Shown in pieces: positions 25,920-33,672 of a stretch of 64,000 nt of DNA. The stretch is taken from assembly GCA_943373175.1 (NCBI GenBank), contig CALSBM010000007.1, positions 1 through 64,000 on the forward strand, read 5' to 3'. The stretch comes from JAIXUI01 sp943373175 (GTDB taxonomy: Bacteria > Bacteroidota > Bacteroidia > UBA7662 > JAIXUI01). Each line of letters starts with the position of its first letter. Positions within the stretch are counted from its first letter, which is position 1. Made by a program: the position numbers and the translations under genes. Under the pieces are notes generated by a model, which worked only from the letters and a program-made list of their open reading frames with translations, was not told where the DNA came from and did no database searches.

Positions 25920-28370
25920 TTATTTTTTTCTCTTTAGCATGCTCGCATCGAGACGAGAAGCACGATAATGAGCCTGACCAACTGCCAAGCTAACTACTGT
26001 AATAGTGCTTAAAGGCATCATAATCGCTGACACCAACGGACTTAACGAGCCGGATAATGCAAAGGATAATCCCACTGCATTGTACCCAAGCGACATCATC
26101 AAGTTGTTTCTTAAGATCTTTCTGGAATTCGTAGCATACTGCAACAATACCGGCAAAAAGGGAACTTTTGCACCTTCAAGAATGGCATCGGAAGCAGGGC
26201 TGAATTGTGAACTGTCTTCGGCAACAGCCATTCCTACTTCAGCCTTTTTCAATGCGCCGGCATCGTTCAATCCATCGCCTACCATCAAAACACGCCTACC
26301 TTGAGCCTGTAGTTCTTGGATTTTCTGAAGCTTATCGGAGGGGCTTTGATTAAAATACATTACGGTATTTGTACCAAACATTTGGCGCAAACGTGGGGCT
26401 TCGGAATCGTTGTCGCCGGAAAGAATCACAACGCGGTAGCGGGCGGCAAGCAATGAAGCTGCTTCTTCCAAGCCGCTTCTCCATGCATTAGTAAAACTAA
26501 CGTACCCCCTTACTTCATTGTTGATGGCAATATAAACTGCGGTAAGGCCTGGATTACCACTCTGTGGGAGTCCTTCCATTACAAAAGTGCGGCTTCCAAT
26601 AGTCACTTCTTGCCCATCAATAATGGCTAAAATGCCTCGTCCCTTAATTTCATCAAACAGGTCAACTTTTTTGCTTCCATTCCCGGGAAGATATTGGTAG
26701 AGCAGTTTGCTTAAAGGGTGAGTAGAGTTTCTGCACGCCGACTTCACCAATTCTTTATCTTCATCGGATAGAAACAGCTTGCTGCTATCGATTGTCTGTA
26801 AATCTGTTTGAGTTAATGTCCCAGTTTTATCCAGTACAACCGTATCAATACGGGTTAACCGATCAATGACATCCGGATTTTTCAGATAAAGATGCTGAAG
26901 TCCTAAGCGATGCATCATGGTACTGTATGTGAATGGAGCGGAAAGTGCCAAAGCGCACGGGCAAGCGATAATAAGCACAGAAACTAAAACCCTTATGGCC
27001 AATGGAAGCGAAGAAATCGACCAAAAGGCAAACCCTCCTATGGCCAAAGCAAGAACTAATGGGGTAAAGACTTTGCTTATCCGATCCGTAATGTTCTGAT
27101 AAGGCTGATCAACCAACTTTTTAAACGCTTCGTCGTTCCAAAGCTGGGTCAAATAGCTTTGAGATGCCGGTTTCAAAACTTCTGCTTCTACCGCCCCGCC
27201 GATTACCTTTCCTCCTGCAAAAAGAATATCTCCCCGAAACTTCTCCACCGGATGGCTTTCTCCTGTTACAAACGAATAGTCCATCAAGGTTTTATCGGAA
27301 ACCAACACAGCATCAGCGGGAACAATTTCTTCATTTCTTACCAGAACATAATCACCCGGAACCAACTGGGTAATGTTGATGCTTTCTTCCTTGCCATTCA
27401 CAATTTTAATGCTCGCTAATGGGAAAAAAGAGCGGTAATCGTGCTCGAAACTTAGTCTGTTAAAGGTTTTTCGCTGAAGGTATTTCCCTAACATGAGGAA
27501 AAACAACAATCCCCCGAGCGAATCGTAATATCCCGAACCTGTAGCAGACAAGGTTTCATACAATGACTGAAAGAAGAGTGCTAATATTCCAAGGCTAATG
27601 GGAACATCGATGTTAAGAATCTTTTGTTTTAAGCCGGCAAGAGCCGAAATGTAGTAATCCTTAGAAACATAGGTTACAACTGGAACTATCAACAACACAT
27701 TCAATATGCTGATAGCCCTTTCAATCATAGGACTATTCAGACCATCTTCGGCAAGATACTCCGGAAAGCCCAGTAACATTAGATTTCCGAAACAGAAGCC
27801 TGCGATACCAATTCGGTACAACATGTGCCTGCTTTCCTTGTCCACAGCCTTTTTTTGATTGACAGCCATGTTAAGCTGAGGCTCATATCCAATTGCAGTT
27901 AGTGTTTCAACAATTTTTCTAACACTGAGAATTCGTGGGTCAAAGTCGAGACGAAGCTGCCTGCGGGGAAAATCTACCCTTGCGGCCAACACGCCCTCAA
28001 CCAACCGATGAAAGTTTTCTAACAAGTAAATGCAAGCCGAACAATGCATCTGCGGCAAGTGAAAGCTTAATACTGCTTGTTCCGCAGAATCAAAAGAAAG
28101 CAAGGATTTCGCGATAGCAGGTTCATCCAGAAAACCAAATCGCAAATCGGAGCGCATCTCCGAAAAACTCTGACCTTGATTATTGTTTAAATCGTAGTAC
28201 TGACAAAGCCCTTTTTCTTCCAGTAACTCATAAACCGACTTGCAGCCGGTACAGCAAAAAACTTTATCCTTAAATAAGGTAGAAACAATAGGTTGATAAC
28301 TAAACTGGTTACCGCAATGGAAGCAGGACGAAGCAGCAACTTTAGAGGGAGCATCAGAATAAGCAGCCAT
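25920..28370 (-). CDS. ccoI: Copper-translocating P-type ATPase CcoI (FixI)
   Basis: 816-aa P1B-type ATPase that exports copper for cbb3 oxidase assembly. N-terminal Cys-rich cap (CFHCGNQF and FCCTGCKSVYELLEEKG), a heavy-metal-associated domain with MHCSACIYLLENF, eight membrane helices with the transport motif ACPCALALS, phosphorylation motif LDKTGTLTQTD, and hinge VGDGLNDAGALKKAEVGMAV. The N-terminal Cys cap and position before ccoS distinguish it from general CopA. A TAAATTTG element ends 4 nt before the ATG, so the transcript may be leaderless. Confidence 0.95.
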   Translation of the reverse strand: MAAYSDAPSKVAASSCFHCGNQFSYQPIVSTLFKDKVFCCTGCKSVYELLEEKGLCQYYDLNNNQGQSFSEMRSDLRFGFLDEPAIAKSLLSFDSAEQAVLSFHLPQMHCSACIYLLENFHRLVEGVLAARVDFPRRQLRLDFDPRILSVRKIVETLTAIGYEPQLNMAVNQKKAVDKESRHMLYRIGIAGFCFGNLMLLGFPEYLAEDGLNSPMIERAISILNVLLIVPVVTYVSKDYYISALAGLKQKILNIDVPISLGILALFFQSLYETLSATGSGYYDSLGGLLFFLMLGKYLQRKTFNRLSFEHDYRSFFPLASIKIVNGKEESINITQLVPGDYVLVRNEEIVPADAVLVSDKTLMDYSFVTGESHPVEKFRGDILFAGGKVIGGAVEAEVLKPASQSYLTQLWNDEAFKKLVDQPYQNITDRISKVFTPLVLALAIGGFAFWSISSLPLAIRVLVSVLIIACPCALALSAPFTYSTMMHRLGLQHLYLKNPDVIDRLTRIDTVVLDKTGTLTQTDLQTIDSSKLFLSDEDKELVKSACRNSTHPLSKLLYQYLPGNGSKKVDLFDEIKGRGILAIIDGQEVTIGSRTFVMEGLPQSGNPGLTAVYIAINNEVRGYVSFTNAWRSGLEEAASLLAARYRVVILSGDNDSEAPRLRQMFGTNTVMYFNQSPSDKLQKIQELQAQGRRVLMVGDGLNDAGALKKAEVGMAVAEDSSQFSPASDAILEGAKVPFLPVLLQYATNSRKILRNNLMMSLGYNAVGLSFALSGSLSPLVSAIMMPLSTITVVSLAVGQAHYRASRLDASMLKRKK

Positions 28371-28374
28371 GGGG

Positions 28375-28382
28375 CAAATTTA
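28375..28382 (-). promoter_or_regulatory. -7 element directly in front of ccoI
   Basis: TAAATTTG on the minus strand, an exact TAnnTTTG match with only CCCC between it and the ccoI ATG. No TTG lies at the -33 distance. I saw no TTGAT-N4-ATCAA Fnr-like box in the 110 bp between ccoI and the divergent cytochrome gene. Confidence 0.45.
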
Positions 28383-28461
28383 GTATTTTATACTTTTATA
28401 TCTTTTTATTTGTTAATCTTTTTTTCTTTTAAAATGAACATCAAAGGGGGTTGGATTGTCA

Positions 28462-28469
28462 TAGATTTG
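28462..28469 (+). promoter_or_regulatory. Candidate -7 element of the small cytochrome c gene
   Basis: TAGATTTG, an exact TAnnTTTG match 12 nt before the ATG at 28482. No TTG at the ideal -33 distance. Confidence 0.35.
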
Positions 28470-28481
28470 CAACCTAATAGT

Positions 28482-28856
28482 ATGAAAAGCATTCTGACTA
28501 CACTTTTGATTGCGGCCAGTCTAACCGCAATGGCACAAGGCGAATGGAAAGCGCCTGCATCTGCCAAGAGTACCAAAAACCCTGTAAAAGCTGACGCTGC
28601 TTCCATTGCAAGAGGGAAGACACATTTCACTAAAAACTGTGTAAGCTGCCATGGAGCATCGGGCTTAGGTGACACTCCAACAGGAAAAGCAGTTAAAGCG
28701 GCCAATCTGAAAGTAAAACTTCCTAAACAAGTTGATGGAGAAGTTCATTGGAAACTAATGAACGGAAAAGGAGCGATGCTAAAAATTTCTTCTTACAAGC
28801 TCAGTGACAAGGATGGTTGGGACATTATCAACTACCTTCGGACATTTGCAAAATAA
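28482..28856 (+). CDS. Small periplasmic monoheme cytochrome c
   Basis: 124-aa protein: signal peptide (MKSILTTLLIAASLTAMAQ), a Lys/Ala-rich linker, then a class I cytochrome c domain with CVSCH (Cys53, Cys56, His57), GASGLGDTPTGKAVKAANLK and a late Met in NGKGAMLKISSYKLSD that could be the distal ligand. It probably shuttles electrons in the periplasm, perhaps to the cbb3 oxidase encoded divergently; this is inference from position. The ATG at 28482 is chosen because the upstream frame extension is not signal-like. It has its own terminator. Confidence 0.9.
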   Translation: MKSILTTLLIAASLTAMAQGEWKAPASAKSTKNPVKADAASIARGKTHFTKNCVSCHGASGLGDTPTGKAVKAANLKVKLPKQVDGEVHWKLMNGKGAMLKISSYKLSDKDGWDIINYLRTFAK

Positions 28857-28875
28857 TCCTTTATCGGATAATTAA

Positions 28876-28901
28876 AACGCAGCAATCGCTGCGTTTTTTT
28901 T
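28876..28901 (+). terminator. Terminator after the small cytochrome c gene
   Basis: Hairpin AACGCAGC-AATC-GCTGCGTT (28876-28895) followed by a run of T to 28901. A strong plus-strand intrinsic terminator 20 bp after the stop codon. Confidence 0.88.
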
Positions 28902-28928
28902 GTTATTTGGACATATAATTCTCAGAAA

Positions 28929-29168
28929 ATGATTGAAGCACAACCTACAGGAAACGCCCCGATTGGAGTGTCACTGGAAGCCGGTTCGTATTGGTATTGC
29001 GCCTGTGGACAGAGTAGTAAGCATCCCTTTTGCGATGGCACTCACAAAGGGACTGGACTGGCCCCTATCAAATTTGAACTTGAAGAAGCAAAAAAAGTAT
29101 GGTTATGCGCATGTAAAGCCAGTAGTGGGCAACCTTTCTGCGACGGCACCCATAAAACTAAAGGCTAA
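28929..29168 (+). CDS. Double CDGSH-type iron-sulfur protein
   Basis: 79-aa protein with two complete CDGSH 2Fe-2S motifs: CACGQSSKHPFCDGTH (Cys24, Cys26, Cys35, His39) and CACKASSGQPFCDGTH (Cys60, Cys62, Cys71, His75). Almost the whole protein is the two metal sites plus a short linker. Tandem-CDGSH proteins bind two 2Fe-2S clusters and are thought to act in redox or iron-sulfur handling; the partner is unknown. It is the first gene of a plus-strand set with a protease 5 bp downstream and then a permease. Confidence 0.93.
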   Translation: MIEAQPTGNAPIGVSLEAGSYWYCACGQSSKHPFCDGTHKGTGLAPIKFELEEAKKVWLCACKASSGQPFCDGTHKTKG

Positions 29169-29173
29169 CCGGC

Positions 29174-30817
29174 TTGAATCGCGCTGCTTTTTCTCTCCGA
29201 ATAAAGGAAGCATTAACCGGATTGGCTGTTGCGGGTAGTCTGGCCTTTACCGATCAATACTTCGAGTTATCGAAGCAATTGGAAATTTTCGCCTCCATGT
29301 ACAAGGAAGTGAACACTTACTATGTCGATGAAATTGAACCTGCTCGTTTCATGCGTACCGGAATTGACGCTATGCTTAAAAGCTTAGACCCTTATACCGA
29401 TTATATCAGCGAATCAGAAATTGAAGATTTTCGGTTTATGACTACCGGGCAATATGGAGGAATTGGCGCATTAGTTTCTAATCGTGACAGTGTAATTGTT
29501 ATAACCGACCCTTATGAAGGGTTTCCGGCACAAAAGGCCGGAATAATGGCCGGTGATTGTTTGTTAGAAGTTGACGATAAAAAAGTTGGAGGAAAATCAA
29601 CTGAAGACATTTCTAAACTGCTCAAAGGTCAACCGAAGACTTCCGTTAAACTCAAGATTAGGCGTGGAAATGAATCTCCTAAAGAGCTAACGATAACCCG
29701 AGAAGAAATTTCGGTAAAGAGTGTTCCATATTACGAAATGCTCAATCAAGAAACCGGCTACATTAAATACACCGGTTTTAAAAGCCAAAGTGGACAAGAA
29801 GTAGCCGATGCCATCAAAGCACTGAAAGCCAAGCAAATGAAGAAATTGATTCTGGATTTGCGGGACAATCCCGGTGGTTCATTAGATGAAGCCATCCGAA
29901 TTTCAGGCTTTTTCATCCCAAAAGGCAGCTTAGTAGTAGATACTAAAGGCAAATACAAGGATTGGGACAAATCCTACAAAACTTCGGAGGCTCCATTAGA
30001 CACTCAAATCCCGTTGATTGTGTTGATTAATGAAAGCTCCGCATCCGCATCAGAAATTGTATCAGGTGTTGTACAAGACTATGACAGGGCAGTTGTGATG
30101 GGAGTAAAATCGTTTGGTAAAGGATTGGTTCAAACAGTTAGACCATTAACCTACAACACTCAGTTAAAAGTAACAACCGCCAAATACTACACCCCGAGTG
30201 GACGGTGCGTTCAATCAATCAATTATTCCCAAAAAGGGAAAACAACCCGACCTGACTCACTCAAAGTTGCCTTCAAAACCAAAAATGGACGAACTGTTTA
30301 CGACGGCGGCGGAGTTTCACCTGATTTAGAAGTGAAAGAGCTGGAAAGCCCTTTAGTCTTGAATGCGCTTTTTGAGAAACGGCTATTGTTTGATTTTGCT
30401 ACTAATTATCGTCTTCAAAATCCAACGTTAATCGGAGGAAAAGACTTCCAAATTTCGAACGGACTTTTCCAGGAATTCAAGGCATTTCTTAAAGAACGCA
30501 AGTTCGATTACCTAACTGAAAGCGAAAAAATGTTGGAACAGTTTAAGAATAAAGCGAAAAAAGAACATTACTACGAAGCAGTTAAGGACGAATTTGAAAA
30601 ATTAACGACAACTTACCACCACGACAAAAGTCAGGACGTTGATAAAAACCGACCCGTAATTGAACAAGCATTAAGAGAAGAAATTATCTCCCGATACCTG
30701 TTTCAAAAAGGAAGGATTGAAGCCTCATTATCCACCGATGTCCAGGTTAAGAAAGCGATGGAAGTACTTGGTCAACCAGACATGTACCAAAAATATCTCA
30801 AAAGAACGCAGCCGTGA
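29174..30817 (+). CDS. S41 family C-terminal processing peptidase (CtpA-like)
   Basis: 547-aa exported serine protease. Order: hydrophobic N-terminal signal/anchor (LTGLAVAGSLAF), an N-terminal helical region, a PDZ domain (about 85-165; GGIGALVSNRDSVIVI, GIMAGDCLLEVDDKKVGG), and the S41 catalytic core with KKLILDLRDNPGGSLDEAI, the nucleophile region NESSASASEIVSG and the general-base Lys in VKSFGKGLVQT. The C-terminal helical domain is present. It degrades or trims periplasmic proteins by their C-termini. The start is a TTG at 29174, 5 bp after the CDGSH gene; no better ATG precedes the signal segment. Confidence 0.94.
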   Translation: MNRAAFSLRIKEALTGLAVAGSLAFTDQYFELSKQLEIFASMYKEVNTYYVDEIEPARFMRTGIDAMLKSLDPYTDYISESEIEDFRFMTTGQYGGIGALVSNRDSVIVITDPYEGFPAQKAGIMAGDCLLEVDDKKVGGKSTEDISKLLKGQPKTSVKLKIRRGNESPKELTITREEISVKSVPYYEMLNQETGYIKYTGFKSQSGQEVADAIKALKAKQMKKLILDLRDNPGGSLDEAIRISGFFIPKGSLVVDTKGKYKDWDKSYKTSEAPLDTQIPLIVLINESSASASEIVSGVVQDYDRAVVMGVKSFGKGLVQTVRPLTYNTQLKVTTAKYYTPSGRCVQSINYSQKGKTTRPDSLKVAFKTKNGRTVYDGGGVSPDLEVKELESPLVLNALFEKRLLFDFATNYRLQNPTLIGGKDFQISNGLFQEFKAFLKERKFDYLTESEKMLEQFKNKAKKEHYYEAVKDEFEKLTTTYHHDKSQDVDKNRPVIEQALREEIISRYLFQKGRIEASLSTDVQVKKAMEVLGQPDMYQKYLKRTQP

Positions 30818-31641
30818 TTTTAACCTATGACCTGATAATCCTGCTTGTAGCAGGGCTATCTGCCGGATTTCTTGCAGGATTATTAGGCGTAGGAGGAGGA
30901 ATTATCTTTGTGCCGGTGCTTTCTTGGTATCTCGGAAAAACTGGCGTTGATAGCCACGTTGAAGTAATTATGGTAATAGCTAACTCGCTTGCTTTAGCGT
31001 GTATTATGGGCATCAGTGGAACACTCAGCCAAAAGAAAAAAGGCTATTTCTTCCCTGCTCCTACTTTAGCACTTGGATTAGGAGGTGCTGTAACCTCAGT
31101 TGCAACAGCTTATCTTATTTCTCATACCCAAGTTTACGATAAACGGCTATTCGGAATTGTTTTCTCTATTCTGTTGATACCCTTGATTGTAAAAATGTTT
31201 CGGGCTAAAGAGAGTGAAGATTCAAACGAAACTTCTACTAATAGTTCCAGCAATTTTCCTCGTTGGAGGCTGCTATTAATCGGATTACTTACCGGCGTTG
31301 TTTCCGCCTTGAGTGGGTTAGGTGGAGGCGTAATCATGATTCCGTTGCTAAATTCTTGGGCTAAATTCAGCATGCGTAAATCGGGTGCTATATCCTTATC
31401 GAGCATTGTCATACTTTCATTTTTCATGAGTTTGTATTACATGACAACCAGTGCCACGGAAGTGCCCAAGATGCCTCTCACATTGGGCTACATTCACCTT
31501 CCAGTATTACTTCCTTTAGCGTTAGGAATCACCGTATCGGCACCCTTTGGTGTTAAGATGGCACATAAAGTTAATGGGCACACCATCAAGTGGATTTTTG
31601 TAGCGCTTTTCACTGTGATACTCATCCAAATGAATTGGTGA
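30814..31641 (+). CDS. TSUP family permease (TauE/SafE-like)
   Basis: 275-aa inner-membrane permease of the TSUP family, members of which carry sulfite, sulfoacetate or other organosulfur anions. It has two repeats of four helices, each opening with a Gly-rich signature: GLSAGFLAGLLGVGGGIIFVP and GVVSALSGLGGGVIMIP. The GTG start at 30814 overlaps the protease stop (GTGA), so the genes are coupled. The substrate is unknown. Confidence 0.9.
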   Translation: MILTYDLIILLVAGLSAGFLAGLLGVGGGIIFVPVLSWYLGKTGVDSHVEVIMVIANSLALACIMGISGTLSQKKKGYFFPAPTLALGLGGAVTSVATAYLISHTQVYDKRLFGIVFSILLIPLIVKMFRAKESEDSNETSTNSSSNFPRWRLLLIGLLTGVVSALSGLGGGVIMIPLLNSWAKFSMRKSGAISLSSIVILSFFMSLYYMTTSATEVPKMPLTLGYIHLPVLLPLALGITVSAPFGVKMAHKVNGHTIKWIFVALFTVILIQMNW

Positions 31642-31701
31642 TATACTGCTAACTATTCACTTCTGATAATATCCCTCCGAGCAGCCTCAGCCTCAATACT
31701 A

Positions 31702-31737
31702 AAAAGTCCCCAAACGACTATCTCGATGGGGACTTTT
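31702..31737 (+). terminator. Terminator after the TSUP gene
   Basis: Perfect 11-bp arms AAAAGTCCCCA (31702-31712) and TGGGGACTTTT (31727-31737) with a 14-nt loop. The A-run on one side and T-run on the other make it usable in both directions; the TSUP gene ends 60 bp before it. Confidence 0.75.
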
Positions 31738-32049
31738 GCATTGCGTAGTGTTGGATGGTACTTGGTATTGAGTGTGAAGCTAGAGAATCTTCGTCGATGC
31801 TGACACAGGTTAATTTCTAGTTTCCTTTGATGAAATGGGTCGATTCCGTAATGCCTTACATTTCGATTTTACCCTCCTTACCCAAAATAGTTAACTCATA
31901 TTGCTGATTTTAGCCATCTTTATCACATTTTTAAAGCATCTGCTATGATTACAAATTTTGCAACTAACTAACTATTTTCTTTGTCTTTTATGCTGTAATA
32001 ATCTTTGGTCGGAGCTGTGTATTAGTTTCTATCTATTGCCATTAATTAC
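31738..32049. other. Gene-free stretch before the toxin-antitoxin pair
   Basis: About 310 bp, AT-rich, with stop codons in all frames. I see no RNA gene, repeat or clear hairpin. It marks the left edge of the accessory region. Confidence 0.5.
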
Positions 32050-32412
32050 TTATTTAAAATTATCTATTATTCTAGATTTGTCTTCATTTTCTTTATCGTT
32101 CTTATGATACAATTCAATGAATGTAATTTTTTGTTCGTCAGGAAAGTACGCATAAATTAATCTTAGACCTGAATTTACTCCTCTTCCTTTTAATGCCTTA
32201 CAAGCAATTTTTTTAACCTTAATGACACACGTTTCTAAACCCAAATTATCAATACGGAAACTAAAAGGAGGACTTTCACCAGGTTCGTCATTCAGGTCTA
32301 ACTTCACCACTTCCAAATCATCGTTGAGCGTTCTGTATTTTTTTAAAAGGTTCTTCAAATCCTTTTTAAATGTTGAAAGTTCATAAAATTCAATATTGTT
32401 CATCATCTTCAT
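32050..32412 (-). CDS. RelE/ParE-superfamily toxin of a Panacea toxin-antitoxin pair
   Basis: 120-aa protein with the compact RelE/ParE fold pattern: basic N-terminal helices (FKKDLKNLLKKYRTLNDDLE), a Lys/Arg-rich centre (VIKVKKIACKALKGRGVNSGLRLIYAYF) and a terminal strand-helix (ITFIELYHKNDKENEDKSRI). The GLRLIYAY and FIELYHKNDKEN elements match ribosome-dependent or gyrase-targeting toxins of this superfamily; which target cannot be told. It is encoded downstream of, and overlapping by 23 nt with, the Panacea-domain antitoxin. The start could also be one of two ATGs 6-9 nt later (MKMMNN). Confidence 0.85.
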   Translation of the reverse strand: MKMMNNIEFYELSTFKKDLKNLLKKYRTLNDDLEVVKLDLNDEPGESPPFSFRIDNLGLETCVIKVKKIACKALKGRGVNSGLRLIYAYFPDEQKITFIELYHKNDKENEDKSRIIDNFK

Positions 32413-33190
32413 AAACTCTAATTGAATAAGGTGGTCTTCTGTAAAAAGCCAATTCGTAATTTATTTCTTCACCTTCTTTTGATGCCTTCCAAGGTTTATC
32501 ACCGTGCGAATAGTTGCTGAGCATAGCCGCACTCCAATCACTCATTTGTTCCATAACCCTGTCAATAATATCTTTCTCGCTTGCCTTTAACTCAGTTAAA
32601 TCAGCTTTCTCTAAAGGCAAATAACGAGTTTGAGGATAACCATGATATTCGGTTTTTACTCTTTGCAACTGCCCTATTTCAATCATTTGACCAATAATCA
32701 TATCAAAATTTTGCGGAACTGGCCCATAAGGTAATTTGCGATATGTAGCACCTGTTAAATGCTCCTCATACAATTCGTAATAATTAAAATCCGAAAAATA
32801 CAGTAACTTATATAGAACCGTTTCACCGACATTAGGCTTACCTGCACAGCGTTCAAGGATATACAATAAGACATTTTTGAACTTGCCGATTTGTAGAGTA
32901 GGCACAGAAATACGTTCTTCCACTTTCTTGGCCTTATTTTCTTCTTTGCCTTCAACCTCTTGATTTGCCGAGAAATTCTTAGACATAAAATCATCCAATG
33001 AAAATTTCAAAATCATAGCCAGTTTTTGCAGTTCAAGAATATCGACGCTTCTATTTCCTAACTCTATTTGAGCCAAAGACGGTCGGGAAATTTTGACACT
33101 TTTAGCCAAATCTTCTTGCGACAACCCCTTCATTTTACGAAGTTCGGTTAGCCTCTGACCTATTTGCTTTTGCGACAATTGCATGTTCAT
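32390..33190 (-). CDS. HTH-Panacea (SocA/DUF4065) antitoxin
   Basis: 266-aa antitoxin. N-terminal XRE-type helix-turn-helix (about 6-65; LRKMKGLSQEDLAKSVKIS, LAQIELGNRSVDILELQKL), an acidic/basic linker (about 72-95), then a Panacea domain (about 105-230) with KLLYFSDFNYYELYEEHLTG and YRKLPYGPVPQNFDMI. Panacea is an antitoxin domain known to neutralise many unrelated toxins, often fused to HTH in PanA proteins. The HTH predicts autoregulation of the operon. A TATCTTTG -7 element lies 29 nt upstream. The start could be the second Met (33184). Confidence 0.93.
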   Translation of the reverse strand: MNMQLSQKQIGQRLTELRKMKGLSQEDLAKSVKISRPSLAQIELGNRSVDILELQKLAMILKFSLDDFMSKNFSANQEVEGKEENKAKKVEERISVPTLQIGKFKNVLLYILERCAGKPNVGETVLYKLLYFSDFNYYELYEEHLTGATYRKLPYGPVPQNFDMIIGQMIEIGQLQRVKTEYHGYPQTRYLPLEKADLTELKASEKDIIDRVMEQMSDWSAAMLSNYSHGDKPWKASKEGEEINYELAFYRRPPYSIRVYEDDEQY

Positions 33191-33219
33191 ATCAATTTAA
33201 GTTTCGCTGTTCAACGGAA

Positions 33220-33227
33220 CAAAGATA
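33220..33227 (-). promoter_or_regulatory. -7 element of the toxin-antitoxin operon
   Basis: TATCTTTG on the minus strand, an exact TAnnTTTG match. Just upstream lies a partly symmetric GTTTGAATTTGAAAC that could be an HTH operator. No TTG at the ideal distance. Confidence 0.45.
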
Positions 33228-33671
33228 AGCAATGTTTCAAATTCAAACATACTTCTGTTTCCATACAAAACACTGCCTACACTTGCCAAATGCAATTGAA
33301 CTCAAAGAAAAACTGTTTAAAACCCTTTCTACCGGAAGAAACAAACAAAACATCCAACATACAGCCCGGCAAAAATGGACTCAACAAATGACACAAGCAG
33401 CCTCCGTAGTAAATGATTGCAACCGACGACAGGCAAGAACACCAACCGCCAACATACCACCGAAAATCTAAAAAGCCTCAAAAGACCCTTAGACTTCTTG
33501 GAGAGGATATAAAAAAGTTGATTATTTTGGAGACAGAAACAGGTAAAGAAGAAACACTACCCCAAAATGTGGTTTTCAACCTTAGTACTCACCTCCCATG
33601 AAAGCAAACTACACGCAGTGCGTGAAATCGACTACAGGAGCATGTATCGCGCAAGACTGCGTATATTAATC
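33228..33671. other. Gene-free stretch between the antitoxin and the cassette-like gene
   Basis: About 440 bp. The plus-strand open frames here are short, rich in Gln/Thr/Asn, and show no domain; I do not call them genes. Near the right end is an inverted pair ACGCAGT (33613-33619) / ACTGCGT (33656-33662), followed after 9 nt by GTTATGT (33672-33678). That is the same spacing as in the attC-like site at 34622-34716, but an R'' partner is not visible, so it may be a degenerate recombination site. Confidence 0.4.
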
Positions 33672-33672
33672 G

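Noticed and set aside
20190..28481. Fnr/Crp-type operators (TTGAT-N4-ATCAA) for the cbb3 operon
   Set aside because: None seen by eye in the intergenic spaces before ccoI and ccoS.
28509..28531. Hairpin ATTGCGG/CCGCAAT inside the cytochrome c signal-peptide codons, considered as another start-proximal terminator
   Set aside because: The arms pair, but no T-run follows, so it does not fit the pattern.
33164..33601. Several overlapping plus-strand ORFs of 60-80 codons
   Set aside because: Low-complexity, mutually overlapping and without recognisable domains; the first overlaps the antitoxin start and promoter.
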